Origin: Paracoccus everestensis
GTDB taxonomy: Bacteria > Pseudomonadota > Alphaproteobacteria > Rhodobacterales > Rhodobacteraceae
DNA length: 64,000 bases
Direction of reading: 5' to 3'
Assembly: GCF_021491915.1 (NCBI RefSeq)
Contig: NZ_CP090836.1
Location: 1,784,501 to 1,848,500, forward strand
Part shown: positions 17,687 through 27,153 of the stretch, one piece after another
Numbering within the stretch: the first letter of the stretch is position 1
How the letters are laid out: each line of letters begins with the position of its first letter
Notes under the pieces: generated by a model
What the model was told of the DNA's origin: nothing
Databases searched by the model: none
Seen by the model: only the letters and a program-made list of their open reading frames with translations
Translations under genes and position numbers: made by a program

Positions 17687-18036
17687 TCGTCGCGGGACAG
17701 AGATTGCCGATCCTGATCGCGACGAAGCCGGTGGATTTCCGCTGCGGGCATAACGCTTTGGCGCTGATGGTGCAGACGGAGCTGAAGCTGGATCCGTATT
17801 CGGGTGTGACGGTGGTGTTCCGCTCGAAGCGCGGTGACAGGCTGAAGATCCTGGTATGGGACGGCACTGGCATGGTGCTGATCTACAAGGTTCTGGAAGT
17901 TTCAAAGTTCTGCTGGCCCCGGGTTCAGGACGGGGTGATGCAGCTGTCACGAGCGCAATATGAGGCCCTGTTCGAAGGCGCGGCGTGGCTTGGGATGAGC
18001 ACGCCGAAAGTGCTTCCGCCGACTGCGGCAGGGTGA
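17683..18036 (+). CDS. tnpB: IS66-family TnpB
   Basis: A 117-aa IS66 Orf2-like protein. Signature segments are ILIATKPVDFRCGHNALALM and VVFRSKRGDRLKILVWDGTG, followed by LPRVQDGVM-like WPRVQDGVMQLSRAQYEALF. Its precise biochemical role is unknown; it is needed with TnpA for transposition. It is complete and overlaps tnpA (ATGA). Confidence 0.93.
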   Translation: MIVAGQRLPILIATKPVDFRCGHNALALMVQTELKLDPYSGVTVVFRSKRGDRLKILVWDGTGMVLIYKVLEVSKFCWPRVQDGVMQLSRAQYEALFEGAAWLGMSTPKVLPPTAAG

Positions 18037-18099
18037 CTCAGCAGGCGGCTTTGGCATTGTTTTGCTGGGCTTTCTGCACCGGATCGGGTAAGAAGGCGC

Positions 18100-19752
18100 A
18101 TGTCGCAATCCTTCGATCTCAGTCTGTTTCCGAACTTGCCGCCCGAGGTGGTGAAGGCCTTTGGGGCCGTCCAGTTCGAGCTCTCCGTGGAGCGTGCGGC
18201 GCGTCAGCATGAGCAGGCGGTGGTGGCGGAGAAAGACGCTTTCATCACCGAGTTGAAAGCGCTGATCGAGCGGCTGGAAGGCCAGGTTCAGGACTACCGG
18301 CGCACGAAGTTCGGGCCGAAGTCGGAGAAGCTGGACCCGGCGCAACTGGAACTGGCACTGGAAGATCTGGAAACGGCCATCGCCGAGACGCAGGCCCGGA
18401 TCGCCGCTGTCGAGGACAGGATCGCGGCCAGTGAGCCTGACCCCGAGAAGAAAACGCCCCGGGCGCCTCGCAAGGCGCGGGCCCTGCCTGAAGGCCTGCC
18501 GCGCGCCCTGCGCGTGATCGAACCCGACAGCATCGCCTGTCCCTGCGGCTGCGGCGACATGGTCCGGATCGGCGAGGACCGGACCGAGCGGCTGGATTAC
18601 ATCCCGGCGCGCTATCAGGTCATTGTCACGGTGCGCCCCCGATACGCTTGTCCCAAGGGACGTGCGGGCGTGGTGCAGGCCAAGGCCCCGGCGCATCTGC
18701 TGGAGGGCAGCTGGCCCACCGAGGCGCTTCTGGCGCAGATTGCCGTCTCCAAGCATTCCGAGCACATGCCGCTGAACCGGCAGGCCATGGTGATGGCTCG
18801 TCACGGCGTGCCGATCGACCGCTCGGTGCTCGCCGATTGGATGGGTCGCACGGGCGCGCTGATCGCTCCTGTGGTCGAGCATATGGCCAAACGCCTGATG
18901 ACAGACAGCACCCGGCTTTATGTCGACGAGACCACCGCCCCGGTGCTCGATCCGGGGCGCGGCAAGACGAAAACCGGCTATCTCTGGGCGGTGCTGCGCG
19001 ATGATCGTGGCTGGAACGGCCCTGCGCCGCCGGGAGTGGTGTTCCACTACCGGCCGGGGCGGAACGGCGAATATGCCGCCGAGATCCTTGAGGGCTTCAA
19101 CGGCACGATCCAGGTCGATGCTTATGGCGGCTATTCCCATCTGGCCACGCCGAAACGCACAGGCGGCAAGCCACTGCGTCTGGCCTTCTGTTGGGCGCAT
19201 GGACGGCGCAAGCTGATCAAGGCCAAGCCCAAGAAGGGCTCGCCCATCGTCGATGAGGCGCTGCTGCGCATTGCGGCCCTTTACAAGATCGAGGACAGCA
19301 TCCGCGGCGCCGATCCCGATGAGCGCCGGGCGGTTCGCCAGGACCTGTCCCGTCCCTTGGTGGATGCCTTCTTCGCCTGGCTGTCAGCCCAGGCCGCGCG
19401 CGTCTCGCGCAAGTCCGACCTCGGCGTGGCGATGACCTACATGCTGAAGCGTCAGGACGGCTTTCGGCTGTTTCTTGACGATGGCCGCGTCGACATGGAC
19501 TCCAACCTGGTGGAAAATGCCATCCGCAGCCCGGCCATGAATCGCCGAAATGCACTTTTTGCCGGTCACGACGAGGGTGGCAGGAGTTGGGCCTGCTTCG
19601 CCAGCCTGATCGGCACCTGCAAGATGAACGGTGTCGAACCCTACGCCTACCTGTGCGATCTGTTCACCCGTCTTGCCAACGGCCACTTGGCCAAGGACAT
19701 CGACGCCTTGATGCCCTGGGCTTATGCAAGGCAGACCATCGCCTCACAATGA
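18100..19752 (+). CDS. tnpC: IS66-family transposase TnpC
   Basis: The 550-aa DDE transposase. In order it has an N-terminal coiled coil (about 20-120; EKDAFITELKALIERLEGQV), a Cys-rich zinc-finger-like site (ACPCGCGDMVRIGEDR), the catalytic core (LYVDETTAPVLDPGRGKTKT, IQVDAYGGYSHL, FCWAHGRRKL) and the C-terminal VDMDSNLVENAIRSPAMNRR segment carrying the last acidic residue. It is uninterrupted, so the element looks functional. Confidence 0.95.
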   Translation: MSQSFDLSLFPNLPPEVVKAFGAVQFELSVERAARQHEQAVVAEKDAFITELKALIERLEGQVQDYRRTKFGPKSEKLDPAQLELALEDLETAIAETQARIAAVEDRIAASEPDPEKKTPRAPRKARALPEGLPRALRVIEPDSIACPCGCGDMVRIGEDRTERLDYIPARYQVIVTVRPRYACPKGRAGVVQAKAPAHLLEGSWPTEALLAQIAVSKHSEHMPLNRQAMVMARHGVPIDRSVLADWMGRTGALIAPVVEHMAKRLMTDSTRLYVDETTAPVLDPGRGKTKTGYLWAVLRDDRGWNGPAPPGVVFHYRPGRNGEYAAEILEGFNGTIQVDAYGGYSHLATPKRTGGKPLRLAFCWAHGRRKLIKAKPKKGSPIVDEALLRIAALYKIEDSIRGADPDERRAVRQDLSRPLVDAFFAWLSAQAARVSRKSDLGVAMTYMLKRQDGFRLFLDDGRVDMDSNLVENAIRSPAMNRRNALFAGHDEGGRSWACFASLIGTCKMNGVEPYAYLCDLFTRLANGHLAKDIDALMPWAYARQTIASQ

Positions 19753-20040
19753 CCTCGTCCGGGACTCCCCGGTGAGCTCATAGCACAACAGCCAAGCAGC
19801 AGGCCGCCCCGAAGCAATCAGAAAATCAATGGGGCGTAGCCGCCGCTTACAATTAACTCAACGTGGCCGTTGCGCCATACGCAGTGGGTAAGCCTCGCGG
19901 TGACGAGGACGACTTTGGAAGCTCGTTAGACCGTAGGAAGGATATTGCCGGCGGCTCAGATCCCTAAACTTCAGCACTCGGCTGGGGACCCCTCTTGGAG
20001 TATGAGTTATGAGACTTCTGCGAAAATTTGTCTGGCGGGG

Positions 20041-20229
20041 CTATTTTGCCTTCCGTGTCGCGGGTTTTTTCTTCTTCGGCTTTGCAGCACCCCCCAAGCC
20101 GATCGCGCGCATCGCCTCTTTGGTGGCAGCACTCTGCTGTCGGCGCAGCTCGGCCGTTACCAACCCGCGGCCTACACCGAGCGCACGGTTTGCGTTACTC
20201 AACCATATGCTCATGAAAGGGTTTTTCAT
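20041..20229 (-). CDS. Small basic hypothetical protein
   Basis: A possible 62-aa protein, MKNPFMSIWLSNANRALGVG at the N-terminus and a lysine-rich AAKPKKKKPATRKAK end. The amphipathic start and basic tail recall small alphaproteobacterial proteins of unknown function found near polyester-granule genes, but I cannot name a family. The start at 20229 follows an AGGACA-type site. A longer frame begins at 20355, and a plus-strand frame (20009-20284) with a weak GGAG site covers the same DNA; I prefer the minus strand because of its protein-like composition. It lies between the IS66 and an IS630 element and may be stranded original DNA. Confidence 0.4.
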   Translation of the reverse strand: MKNPFMSIWLSNANRALGVGRGLVTAELRRQQSAATKEAMRAIGLGGAAKPKKKKPATRKAK

Positions 20230-21019
20230 CCGGTTTGTCCTGTCGCGTGTAGCGGGGTCTCCTCCGGAGTTGGGGCTCTGGTAGCTGAACCGCAAGGCTC
20301 GGCGCGACGATCGGCCTGATGTGCAAGTTTCCCTTTTTGGGGACGGGCTAAGCATAGCCTCTTCGAAGTCCGTGCAGAGCGCGGAGGTCTAAGCGCGGAT
20401 CAGTCGCCTTAGTGATCTTGCAATATTATACCAACGGCATTATCCACTGACCTGCGCCCAATCGCGTGAGGTGATTGAAGCGACGCGTTCCGGCATTGCG
20501 AGGAGGGTGTTCCAGGCATCGCAGCAGACGTCGACAATGGCGTCGTAGCTGTCGAAGACCCGGTTCGCGAGGGTGTTCTGACGGAGGAACTGCCAGAGGT
20601 TCTCGACCGGGTTCAGTTCCGGACTGTAAGGTGGCAGTGGCAGCAGGCTGATGTTGGGCGGGATGATGAGGTCTGTGGAGCTGTGCCAGCCGGCGCCATC
20701 GAGAACAAGGAGCGCGTGTGCACCGGGCGATACCTGCCCGCTGATTTCGGCCAGGTGGGCGTTCATCGCCTCCGTGTTCGCGTAGGGCATGACGAGCGCC
20801 GCACCGATCCTGCGGGCCGGGCAGACCGCCCCGAAGATGTAGGCCCAGGCGTAGCGGCAGTCTTTTGGCGCCCGCGGGCGTGTGCCCTTTCTCGCCCACA
20901 CGCGTGTCAATGTTCCCTGCTGGCCCACCCTGGCCTCATCTTGGAACCAAATCTCCAAGGGCTTTCCTTGCGCTTCGTTAGGCAAGGCTGCGCGCGCCAG
21001 TTCGGCAAAGTTTTTTATA

Positions 21020-22156
21020 CCGCTTCTACTGCAAAACCCGAAAGTTCTCGTGGGTTATGACGCGGAAGTTGTCGGAGACCTTGTCGCGGAATTTTGTCCA
21101 TTCCTGCGGGATGGTTTCACGCATGAATGCAAGGATGGCGTCGGCGAACTGCTTCTGACTTGGGTAGTAGCGGTTGTGGGTAACGTATTGATGCAAGACA
21201 GCCCAAAGCCGCTCAATCGGATTGAGATGAGGGCAATAGGGTGGCAGCTGGATCAGATGGATACGGCAAGCTGTCTTGGCGAGGAAGGCTCTGACATCGG
21301 GTCCTTTGTGGTAGGCAGCGTTGTCCCAGATGACATGAATGATGCGCTTGTCAGGGTTGCGCTCCTCGATCTTGGTGAGAAGCTGCACGGCACTGACCCC
21401 GTCGACGGTTGTGGGCTCGACAAAGGGTGCATCGAAAGTTTCGAGGTTTACAGCCCCATGAATGTTCACACGACCGCGCCCTGCTGTGCTGAGAACCGCT
21501 GGATTTGATCCCACCTTCACCCAGCCGAATGCAGGCTTGGTCTGGTATTCCGGATGCACCGCATCGGCGAAGTAGACGGCTTCATCTGCTGGTAACTCAC
21601 GCATCAGGCGTTCGTAGAATGCGATGAAAGCTGTCTGCTTTTCCGCAGATGCCACGCGCGGCAGAGGCTTGGGCTTGCGGTATTCAAAGCCCAGTCGGGC
21701 GAGAAGTTTGATGCAGCCAGAATGGGAGTAGTTCAGACCGCACTCAGCCGCGAGGTGAGCCCTGATCTCGACCGTCGAGCGACAGAAGCGCACTTGCAGC
21801 CATGCGCACAGCGCAGTCTCCTGTGCCTGCGTCATACGGGACTGGCCGCCTTTCCAGCCGTCGTAGGCAAGCGCATCCCAACCATCTTGCAGGTAGGTTT
21901 TATGCCAGCCCCGAATGGTATCGTCGTCCAGATAGAGAAATTTTGCGATCCGGGCACAGCTTTCCCCGTCGTCGAGCAGCAGGATCGCATTTGCCCGGCG
22001 GGCAATGCCGTGGTCCTCGCGCTGACGACGCACGCACGCCTCAAGCTCGAGGCGGTCTGCTGAGGAAAGAAAGCCGGGGCGGATCATAGGCGTAGCTGAA
22101 TCGTTCCAAACCCAGCCGTCAAGTCACCAAATTCGGCTGCCGCAGGACTCCGAGTA
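21020..22156 (-). mobile_element. IS630-family insertion sequence (element 7) nested in element 6
   Basis: It sits inside the element 6 transposase gene and is bordered by TA-rich TATA on both sides, as expected for TA-targeting IS630 elements. The ends share CTGC and CCGAA blocks in inverted orientation (weak inverted repeats), so the borders are good to a few bases only. Confidence 0.75.
21026..22087 (-). CDS. IS630-family transposase (element 7)
   Basis: A complete 353-aa transposase. The N-terminal part has two helix-turn-helix regions (ESCARIAKFLYLDDDTIRGW and YSHSGCIKLLARLGFEYRKP). The DDE core follows: VYFADAVHPEYQTKPAFGWV, IHVIWDNAAYHKGPDV and LPPYCPHLNPIERLWAVLHQ. There is a single frame without slippage, unlike element 3. 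Probably active or recently active, since it disrupted element 6. Confidence 0.9.
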   Translation of the reverse strand: MIRPGFLSSADRLELEACVRRQREDHGIARRANAILLLDDGESCARIAKFLYLDDDTIRGWHKTYLQDGWDALAYDGWKGGQSRMTQAQETALCAWLQVRFCRSTVEIRAHLAAECGLNYSHSGCIKLLARLGFEYRKPKPLPRVASAEKQTAFIAFYERLMRELPADEAVYFADAVHPEYQTKPAFGWVKVGSNPAVLSTAGRGRVNIHGAVNLETFDAPFVEPTTVDGVSAVQLLTKIEERNPDKRIIHVIWDNAAYHKGPDVRAFLAKTACRIHLIQLPPYCPHLNPIERLWAVLHQYVTHNRYYPSQKQFADAILAFMRETIPQEWTKFRDKVSDNFRVITHENFRVLQ

Positions 22157-22644
22157 TATATACCGCTTGCGCTTCGCCATCGGCCTGCGGATGGCGCGGC
22201 CGGACTGAGAGACGCGCAAAGCCGAGCCGGTGAAGGATCGCGCTCATGGTCCTCTCCGCCACGCGAATGCCAAACCGCTGGTCAACCACGTTGCAGAGGT
22301 CAATCCGACGCCAACGCACGACCTTATCCGTCGACGGGTCAGGCCCCGTTTCGACGATCACGGCAAGTTCGCGCATCTGCTCGGCGCTGAGCCGCGCTGG
22401 CCGCCCGGAAAGCGGCCGATCGACAAGGCCGGCCAGCCCTTCGGCATTGTAACGATGAACCCAGTCACGCAGCGTCTGCCGATCCATACCGCAGCTTTGT
22501 GCCGCTTCCGTCCGGCTTCGCCCGTCAAGCACATGCGCCAGCGCAAGCAGAGCTATTCGGGGAAATGGGTGACGGGGTTTGAGAGGGCGGCGTATCGTGG
22601 CGGGTGCTGAAGCCTGCCAGAACTTCCAAAAGGAACGATACGCC

Positions 22645-22809
22645 ATGGAGAAGACTACAGACATCGTCCCCCTTCGTCAGCCGGAATCTGTTGAGGACCC
22701 GCTGACCGAGATCGCTCGCGACGGGGCACGCCGGATGCTGGCTGCCGCGCTGCGGGCCGAGGCCGACGCCTTTGTCGCGCAGCACGCCGAAGAGATCCTG
22801 CCTGTCAAC
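22645..22809 (+). pseudogene. 5' fragment of a second-type IS256 transposase
   Basis: ATG at 22645 after AAAAGGAACG opens a frame MEKTTDIVPLRQPESVEDPL then TEIARDGARRMLAAALRAEA and DAFVAQHAEEILP, the N-terminus of an IS256-type transposase. It ends at 22810, where the left inverted repeat of the IS21 element begins. The DNA before it (about 22572-22644) is the leader/left end of this IS256 copy and abuts the truncated element 6. Confidence 0.8.
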
Positions 22810-22948
22810 GGCGGCGTAAAATCCGGCCACGCGGCGGCGTAAGACCAGGTCAGGTGGCGGTGGCCGGCGCCATGGCGCGCGCGCTTACCAATAGCTAGCG
22901 CGTGCCATGGCGCATTGGCCTCTTTGGGCCAAAACGAGCGATCTGATC

Positions 22949-23713
22949 TCAGGACTTTTGTTGCCGCTTTCGGGCAGTGCTGTTGGCGAGGCGATAGCTC
23001 TCGCCGTTCATCTCGAGGATGCTGACGTGGTGTGTCAGCCGGTCGAGCAGTGCGCCGGTGAGGCGCTCGGAGCCGAAGGTCTCGGTCCATTCATCAAAGG
23101 GCAGATTGCTGGTGATCAGGGTCGAGCCGCGCTCGTAGCGTTGCGAGATCAGTTCGAACAGCAATTCGGCACCGGTCTTGGACAGCGGCACGAAGCCCAG
23201 CTCGTCGATGATGAGCAGCTTGTAACCGGCCATTTGCTTCTGAACGCGAAGCAGGCGGCGCTCGTCGCGGGCCTCCATCATCTCACTGACCAGGCTCGCG
23301 GCGGTGGTGAAGCCAACAGAGAGCCCCTTTTGGCAAGCTGCCAGTCCGAGGCCAAGGGCAATGTGCGTCTTGCCCGTGCCACTTGGGCCGAGGGCAATGA
23401 CGTTCTCGCGATGGTCGATCCATTCACACCGCGCCAGTTCCAGCACCTGCATCTTGTTGAGCTTCGGTATGGCGCTGAAGTCGAAGCTGTCGAGGCTTTT
23501 GACAGTGGGGAATTTGGCGGCCTTGATGCGGCGTTCGACCATCCTCCGCTCCCGGTCGATCAACTCCAGCTCAACAAGCCGGGCGAGGTATCGGACATGG
23601 TCCATGCCTTCGGCCGCGCATTGCCGGGCCAGCTTCTGATGTTCCCGCAGAAACGTCGGCAGCTTCAGCGCCTTGAGGTGATGGGCGAGCAGGATTTCCG
23701 GGACATCGTTCAT
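22949..23713 (-). CDS. istB: IS21 helper ATPase IstB
   Basis: A 254-aa AAA+ ATPase that assists the IS21 transposase in target selection. It has Walker A GPSGTGKTHIALGLG and Walker B LLIIDELGFVPLSK, with DnaC/DnaA-like flanks (LITSNLPFDEWTETF). The start at 23713 (MNDVPEILLAHHLKALKLPT) overlaps the istA stop as ATGA; the longer frame from 23842 lies inside istA. Complete. Confidence 0.94.
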   Translation of the reverse strand: MNDVPEILLAHHLKALKLPTFLREHQKLARQCAAEGMDHVRYLARLVELELIDRERRMVERRIKAAKFPTVKSLDSFDFSAIPKLNKMQVLELARCEWIDHRENVIALGPSGTGKTHIALGLGLAACQKGLSVGFTTAASLVSEMMEARDERRLLRVQKQMAGYKLLIIDELGFVPLSKTGAELLFELISQRYERGSTLITSNLPFDEWTETFGSERLTGALLDRLTHHVSILEMNGESYRLANSTARKRQQKS

Positions 23714-25206
23714 GCCGCGTCCTCCGCATTGCCTGACAACAGCCGCATGTAGGAACCGGCCTTGGTCTTCTCGACCGTGGCCTTGGGCAGATAGGGATAG
23801 CAGTCCAGGTCCAGTCGGGCCGGACGGCGTTCTACACGACAAAGCAGCAGGTGCTTTACGGCGTCAAAGCCAATCGCGCCCATCTGAAGCGCCTGCTTCA
23901 CCGCGGCATGCAGATCAGCCAGGTCGAAAGTTTCCAGCAACCGCAGGACCTGGACGTATTCGCGTCGGCCATGCCGGTTCATGCGGGCTTCCATCAGACG
24001 GCGCAACGTGGCGAATTCCTCGGGAAGCTCCCAGCCGTGCAACGGCGCGGCCTGGTCGAGTGCGTTGATCTTTTGCTCCAGCAGCGGCAGGTAGTGGATC
24101 GGATCGAAGATGAATTCTTCGCGGTCCCAGCACCGGGGATGGTGGGCAATGACCTCGCCCCGACAGCCGATCACCACGTCGTGGACATAAGCCCGGATCC
24201 AGACATCCTGATGACCATAAGCAACCGGCACCGAGTAGTCGTTGGTCTTGTAGCGCACCAGACACTGGGACGAGACGCGGCCGGTGTCTTGGTCGCAGGC
24301 GTCAAAGGGTGACGCAGGCAAGGATCGCATCTCTGCCAGATCGCGTTGCAACCGCTCGCCGATTGTTTCGCTTTCGCCGCGCAGGACATCCTGCTGGCGC
24401 TTGCGGCATTGCTCTTCCAGCCAAAGGTTGAACGCCTCCCACGTCGGGAACTCGGGGAGCGGCACCATGAAGTTGCGGCGGCAATAGCCCACCAACCCTT
24501 CGACATTCCCCTTGTCGTTCCCTTTGCCAGGACGGCCGTAGCGGTCCCGGATCAGGTAATGCGACAGAAAGCCGCTGAACAGGACGGCCCGCTTACGGGT
24601 GCCATCGGGCAGGATCTTCGCCACCAGGCATCTGTCATTGTCATAGACAATCGACTGGGGGACCGCCCCAAAGAAGGCAAAGGCGTGGATATGGCCATCC
24701 ACCCAAGCCTCGGCCACAGCCGCCGGATAGGCGCGGACGTAACAGGCGTCGCTATGCGGCAGGTCCAGCACGAAGAAATGCGCCTTTTGCTCGACACCGC
24801 CAATCCTGACCATCGCCTCGCCGAAGTCGGCCTGCGCATGGCCCGGAGGATGCGCCAGCGGCACGAACACTTCCTGGCCCCGCCGTTCCCGCTCCCGGAT
24901 GTAATCCTTGATGATCGTGTAGCCGCCGGTGAACTCGCATTCGTCACGCAGCCGGTCGAACACCCGCTTCGCGGTGTGCCGCTGCTTGCGTGGCATGGAG
25001 CGATCCGCCTCAAGCCAGCCCTCGATGATCGGGACGAAAGGATCAAGCTTCGGCCGCCTGACCTCGGCCGTCCGCCGGTAGCCCGGCGGCACCGAGAACG
25101 TCATCATCTTCGCAACCGTATCACGGGAGATGTTGAAGGCCTTCGCCGCCTGACGCTGGCTCATGCCCGCCGCGCAGGCCTGGCGAACCCTGAGATATAG
25201 TTCCAC
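23710..25206 (-). CDS. istA: IS21 transposase IstA
   Basis: A 498-aa IS21-family DDE transposase. It has an N-terminal helix-turn-helix (GMSQRQAAKAFNISRDTVAK) followed by the integrase core: HPPGHAQADFGEAMVRIGGV, FGAVPQSIVYDNDRCLVAK and GRPGKGNDKGNVEGLVGYCR, with a C-terminal domain ending KATVEKTKAGSYMRLL. Uninterrupted. It lies next to the right inverted repeat. Confidence 0.95.
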   Translation of the reverse strand: MELYLRVRQACAAGMSQRQAAKAFNISRDTVAKMMTFSVPPGYRRTAEVRRPKLDPFVPIIEGWLEADRSMPRKQRHTAKRVFDRLRDECEFTGGYTIIKDYIRERERRGQEVFVPLAHPPGHAQADFGEAMVRIGGVEQKAHFFVLDLPHSDACYVRAYPAAVAEAWVDGHIHAFAFFGAVPQSIVYDNDRCLVAKILPDGTRKRAVLFSGFLSHYLIRDRYGRPGKGNDKGNVEGLVGYCRRNFMVPLPEFPTWEAFNLWLEEQCRKRQQDVLRGESETIGERLQRDLAEMRSLPASPFDACDQDTGRVSSQCLVRYKTNDYSVPVAYGHQDVWIRAYVHDVVIGCRGEVIAHHPRCWDREEFIFDPIHYLPLLEQKINALDQAAPLHGWELPEEFATLRRLMEARMNRHGRREYVQVLRLLETFDLADLHAAVKQALQMGAIGFDAVKHLLLCRVERRPARLDLDCYPYLPKATVEKTKAGSYMRLLSGNAEDAA

Positions 25207-25323
25207 GCTGAAAATCCTCGCACCCTCCCTGCTGTCGCAGAAAGGGAAAGGGTGGACGACTTTTACGCCGCCCGCAGCAGCTCCATGCCGCCGCTTCCGT
25301 GGACTAATTTCTCACTGCCGTTC

Positions 25324-27153
25324 TCACTTTGGATCTAGAATTTCAAGATCCTTCTCAGGACGATCTAACATTTCATCGTGCAGGTTCTGATACAGCACAT
25401 GATATGCCGCCTCCAGAATCTGTCTCGTGTTACGATAGTTGCGCTGAATTCTACGTCTCCGGCCTCCGATGTCGATTCCAGCTTCCGGAAGGACACGATG
25501 CTTGGGCAGGATGTGCTGAGCGATATCCCCACACAGGAAGATATCATTGGGGCCGGTCGGGACCAATTGCCTCAAGATCGAGAGCTCCATTGTCCCAAAG
25601 TCCTGCGCCTCGTCGATAACAACCTTCGTGAAGCGATCTGAGAGCTTGTCCTTATAACGCAACAACGCGGTGGTCAGCCCCAGGTAGTCAATGACCCCAA
25701 CGTGCTCCATCTTCTGCTCCCAGCTTTCCAAACCCTTCAGGATAGCTCTGCGCCACTCCTCTTGTATCGGATGCGTGCGGCCCAGCCGCTGCGTCTTTTT
25801 GGCGAAGGAATAGTCCATTCTCGCATCTGGAGGCAGCGCGCTGCGAATCCAGTCAAACTCCTCGCGAAGATACGCTTCCGAATTGATGCCTTGTGCGCAA
25901 AGGCTCCGATGTATCGGCGTGAGCACCTCGGCCGTTCGGGAGTTTGTCCAGCAACGGTAGTACTCCCTGAACACCTCATCGATGTGTTCATTCAGCTTCC
26001 AAGAGACGGCATCGTAATAATGCAATCTGTCGGGTTCAAACTCACAAAGCAGCTCCTGGCACAACTCGAAAAACGATGTCACCTTCACACGCGCCCGCAA
26101 TTCCTCAGCATCCGCCGCTGCGTCTACCAGTTTTGAAATTAGGCCCGCGAGACTCCGGTTTAACGTCACTAGGAGAACCTTTTCATCTTCGCTGAAGCCA
26201 GCGAGCCGGAGTGCACGACGTACCGCAATGCATGTTTTGCCAGAACCTGAAACACCGGAGAGCTGTGAAGCGCCTTGGAAGTCCTCGTTAACAATTCTTT
26301 CCTGTTCAGGATGCATGAACAGCATCCACTCAAGATGGGAGCCCTCGAGGGAGAAGCGTTTCAGCCACTCGTCATATTCTTTAGAGCCAACAACAAGACG
26401 CCTGATCGTGTCGCCGTTCTTGACTGCGAGCACCTCCGACATCTCGCTATTCTCAATCGTTTTGGTTCGACCCAAGAATTCATCAAGCCGAAGTTCGGCG
26501 TTCTCGACATCATCCGCGGCCAAATGGCAGAGAACGTCCTGAACGAGGTGCCGCCTGCAGGTCGCCGAGATTTCCTGACAGATCACGTTGATTTCGTTTG
26601 CCGTCACGGCTCCATCGAGCTGACTCAATTTCAGGACGGTTCTTGGCGTTACATTTTCCAGGAGCTCATCGAGCCGAGGTAAGGGCAATTTTTCAATGAT
26701 CGGTCCTTCAGAGGGTCGAGGCGAGGGAGACAAGACGACGCCTTGTTCAGGAGTAGATTTGTAAATCGTCCGAAGGGTCCCAGCCTCCTTATCGAAGGCC
26801 ACCTCAAGCCCCCTGTTTCTGTTCAGCCAGTCCTCACAGGAGGCATGGTTTCCGACAAACAGCAGCACTACGAACTTGTTGGCCTGTTGAGTAATCAGCC
26901 GAAAACCATCGCCAAGGTCGAATTTCACACATGACTTGATTCTGCTCTCACCATGGTTGGTAACACGAAATCTCTTCAGATCATCCAGTCCGCTGTAATC
27001 AATTGCCTCAATAATGCCGGTGGCTTTCTCATACCGCTTCCTATTTTGCCCTCCAAGTTTAAATAATTTGTGGAGAGATGCGTCAAAATCCTTGTGACGA
27101 AGAAGTGCAACGCTCTGCTTTACTGATTTTTCTTGCTGAAATTGTTTAACCAT
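25324..27153 (-). CDS. RelE/ParE-like domain fused to UvrD-type SF1 helicase, 3'-truncated
   Basis: A 609-aa protein. Residues about 15-115 look like a RelE/ParE/HigB fold (DDLKRFRVTNHGESRIKSCV then GFRLITQQANKFVVLLFVGN, ending in a His that is common in the family). A linker (about 120-280) follows. The helicase has Walker A SGVSGSGKT near 300, Walker B KVVIDEAQDF near 510, motif III LCGDIAQHI and motif IV RRIQRNYRNTRQI. Motifs V and VI, which UvrD-type helicases need, are missing: the frame stops at 25324, about 50 bp from the IS21 end, so the gene was probably cut short. It lies downstream of and on the same strand as mcrC. By context a defence-associated helicase; it is probably inactive now. 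The weak ribosome site (GAGATTGACAG) leaves the start uncertain. Confidence 0.75.
   Translation of the reverse strand: MVKQFQQEKSVKQSVALLRHKDFDASLHKLFKLGGQNRKRYEKATGIIEAIDYSGLDDLKRFRVTNHGESRIKSCVKFDLGDGFRLITQQANKFVVLLFVGNHASCEDWLNRNRGLEVAFDKEAGTLRTIYKSTPEQGVVLSPSPRPSEGPIIEKLPLPRLDELLENVTPRTVLKLSQLDGAVTANEINVICQEISATCRRHLVQDVLCHLAADDVENAELRLDEFLGRTKTIENSEMSEVLAVKNGDTIRRLVVGSKEYDEWLKRFSLEGSHLEWMLFMHPEQERIVNEDFQGASQLSGVSGSGKTCIAVRRALRLAGFSEDEKVLLVTLNRSLAGLISKLVDAAADAEELRARVKVTSFFELCQELLCEFEPDRLHYYDAVSWKLNEHIDEVFREYYRCWTNSRTAEVLTPIHRSLCAQGINSEAYLREEFDWIRSALPPDARMDYSFAKKTQRLGRTHPIQEEWRRAILKGLESWEQKMEHVGVIDYLGLTTALLRYKDKLSDRFTKVVIDEAQDFGTMELSILRQLVPTGPNDIFLCGDIAQHILPKHRVLPEAGIDIGGRRRRIQRNYRNTRQILEAAYHVLYQNLHDEMLDRPEKDLEILDPK

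Larger units (their letters stand above)
17148..19850 (+). mobile_element. IS66-family insertion sequence (element 5)
   Basis: Terminal repeats start GTATGCGCCGTCTCTGCCCC on the left and GTAAGCGGCGGCTACGCCCC inward from the right. An 8-bp target duplication AATTAACT is perfect (17140-17147 and 19851-19858). It has three genes, tnpA-tnpB-tnpC, in the standard order. Confidence 0.94.
20440..22570 (-). pseudogene. IS630-family transposase (element 6), split by another IS
   Basis: The N-terminal half is read from about 22570 (PRIALLALAHVLDGRSRTEA, GMDRQTLRDWVHRYNAEGLA, RHPQADGEAQAVY) and the C-terminal half from about 21015 to 20440 (NFAELARAALPNEAQGKPLE, IWFQDEARVGQQGT, LVLDGAGWHSS, LPPYSPELNPVENLWQFLRQ). 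Together they form one IS630 DDE transposase into which element 7 inserted at a TATA site. The extreme N-terminus is replaced at about 22570 by the IS256 fragment. Inactive. Confidence 0.85.
22810..25272 (-). mobile_element. IS21-family insertion sequence (element 8)
   Basis: Both ends read GGCGGCGTAAAA inward (22810 and 25272). It contains istA and istB with a 4-nt overlap. No target duplication is seen: the left flank is an IS256 fragment and the right flank leads into the broken end of a helicase gene, so DNA was lost during or after insertion. Confidence 0.88.

Noticed and set aside
17947..19200. 417-aa minus-strand open frame
   Set aside because: Shadow of the IS66 tnpC gene.
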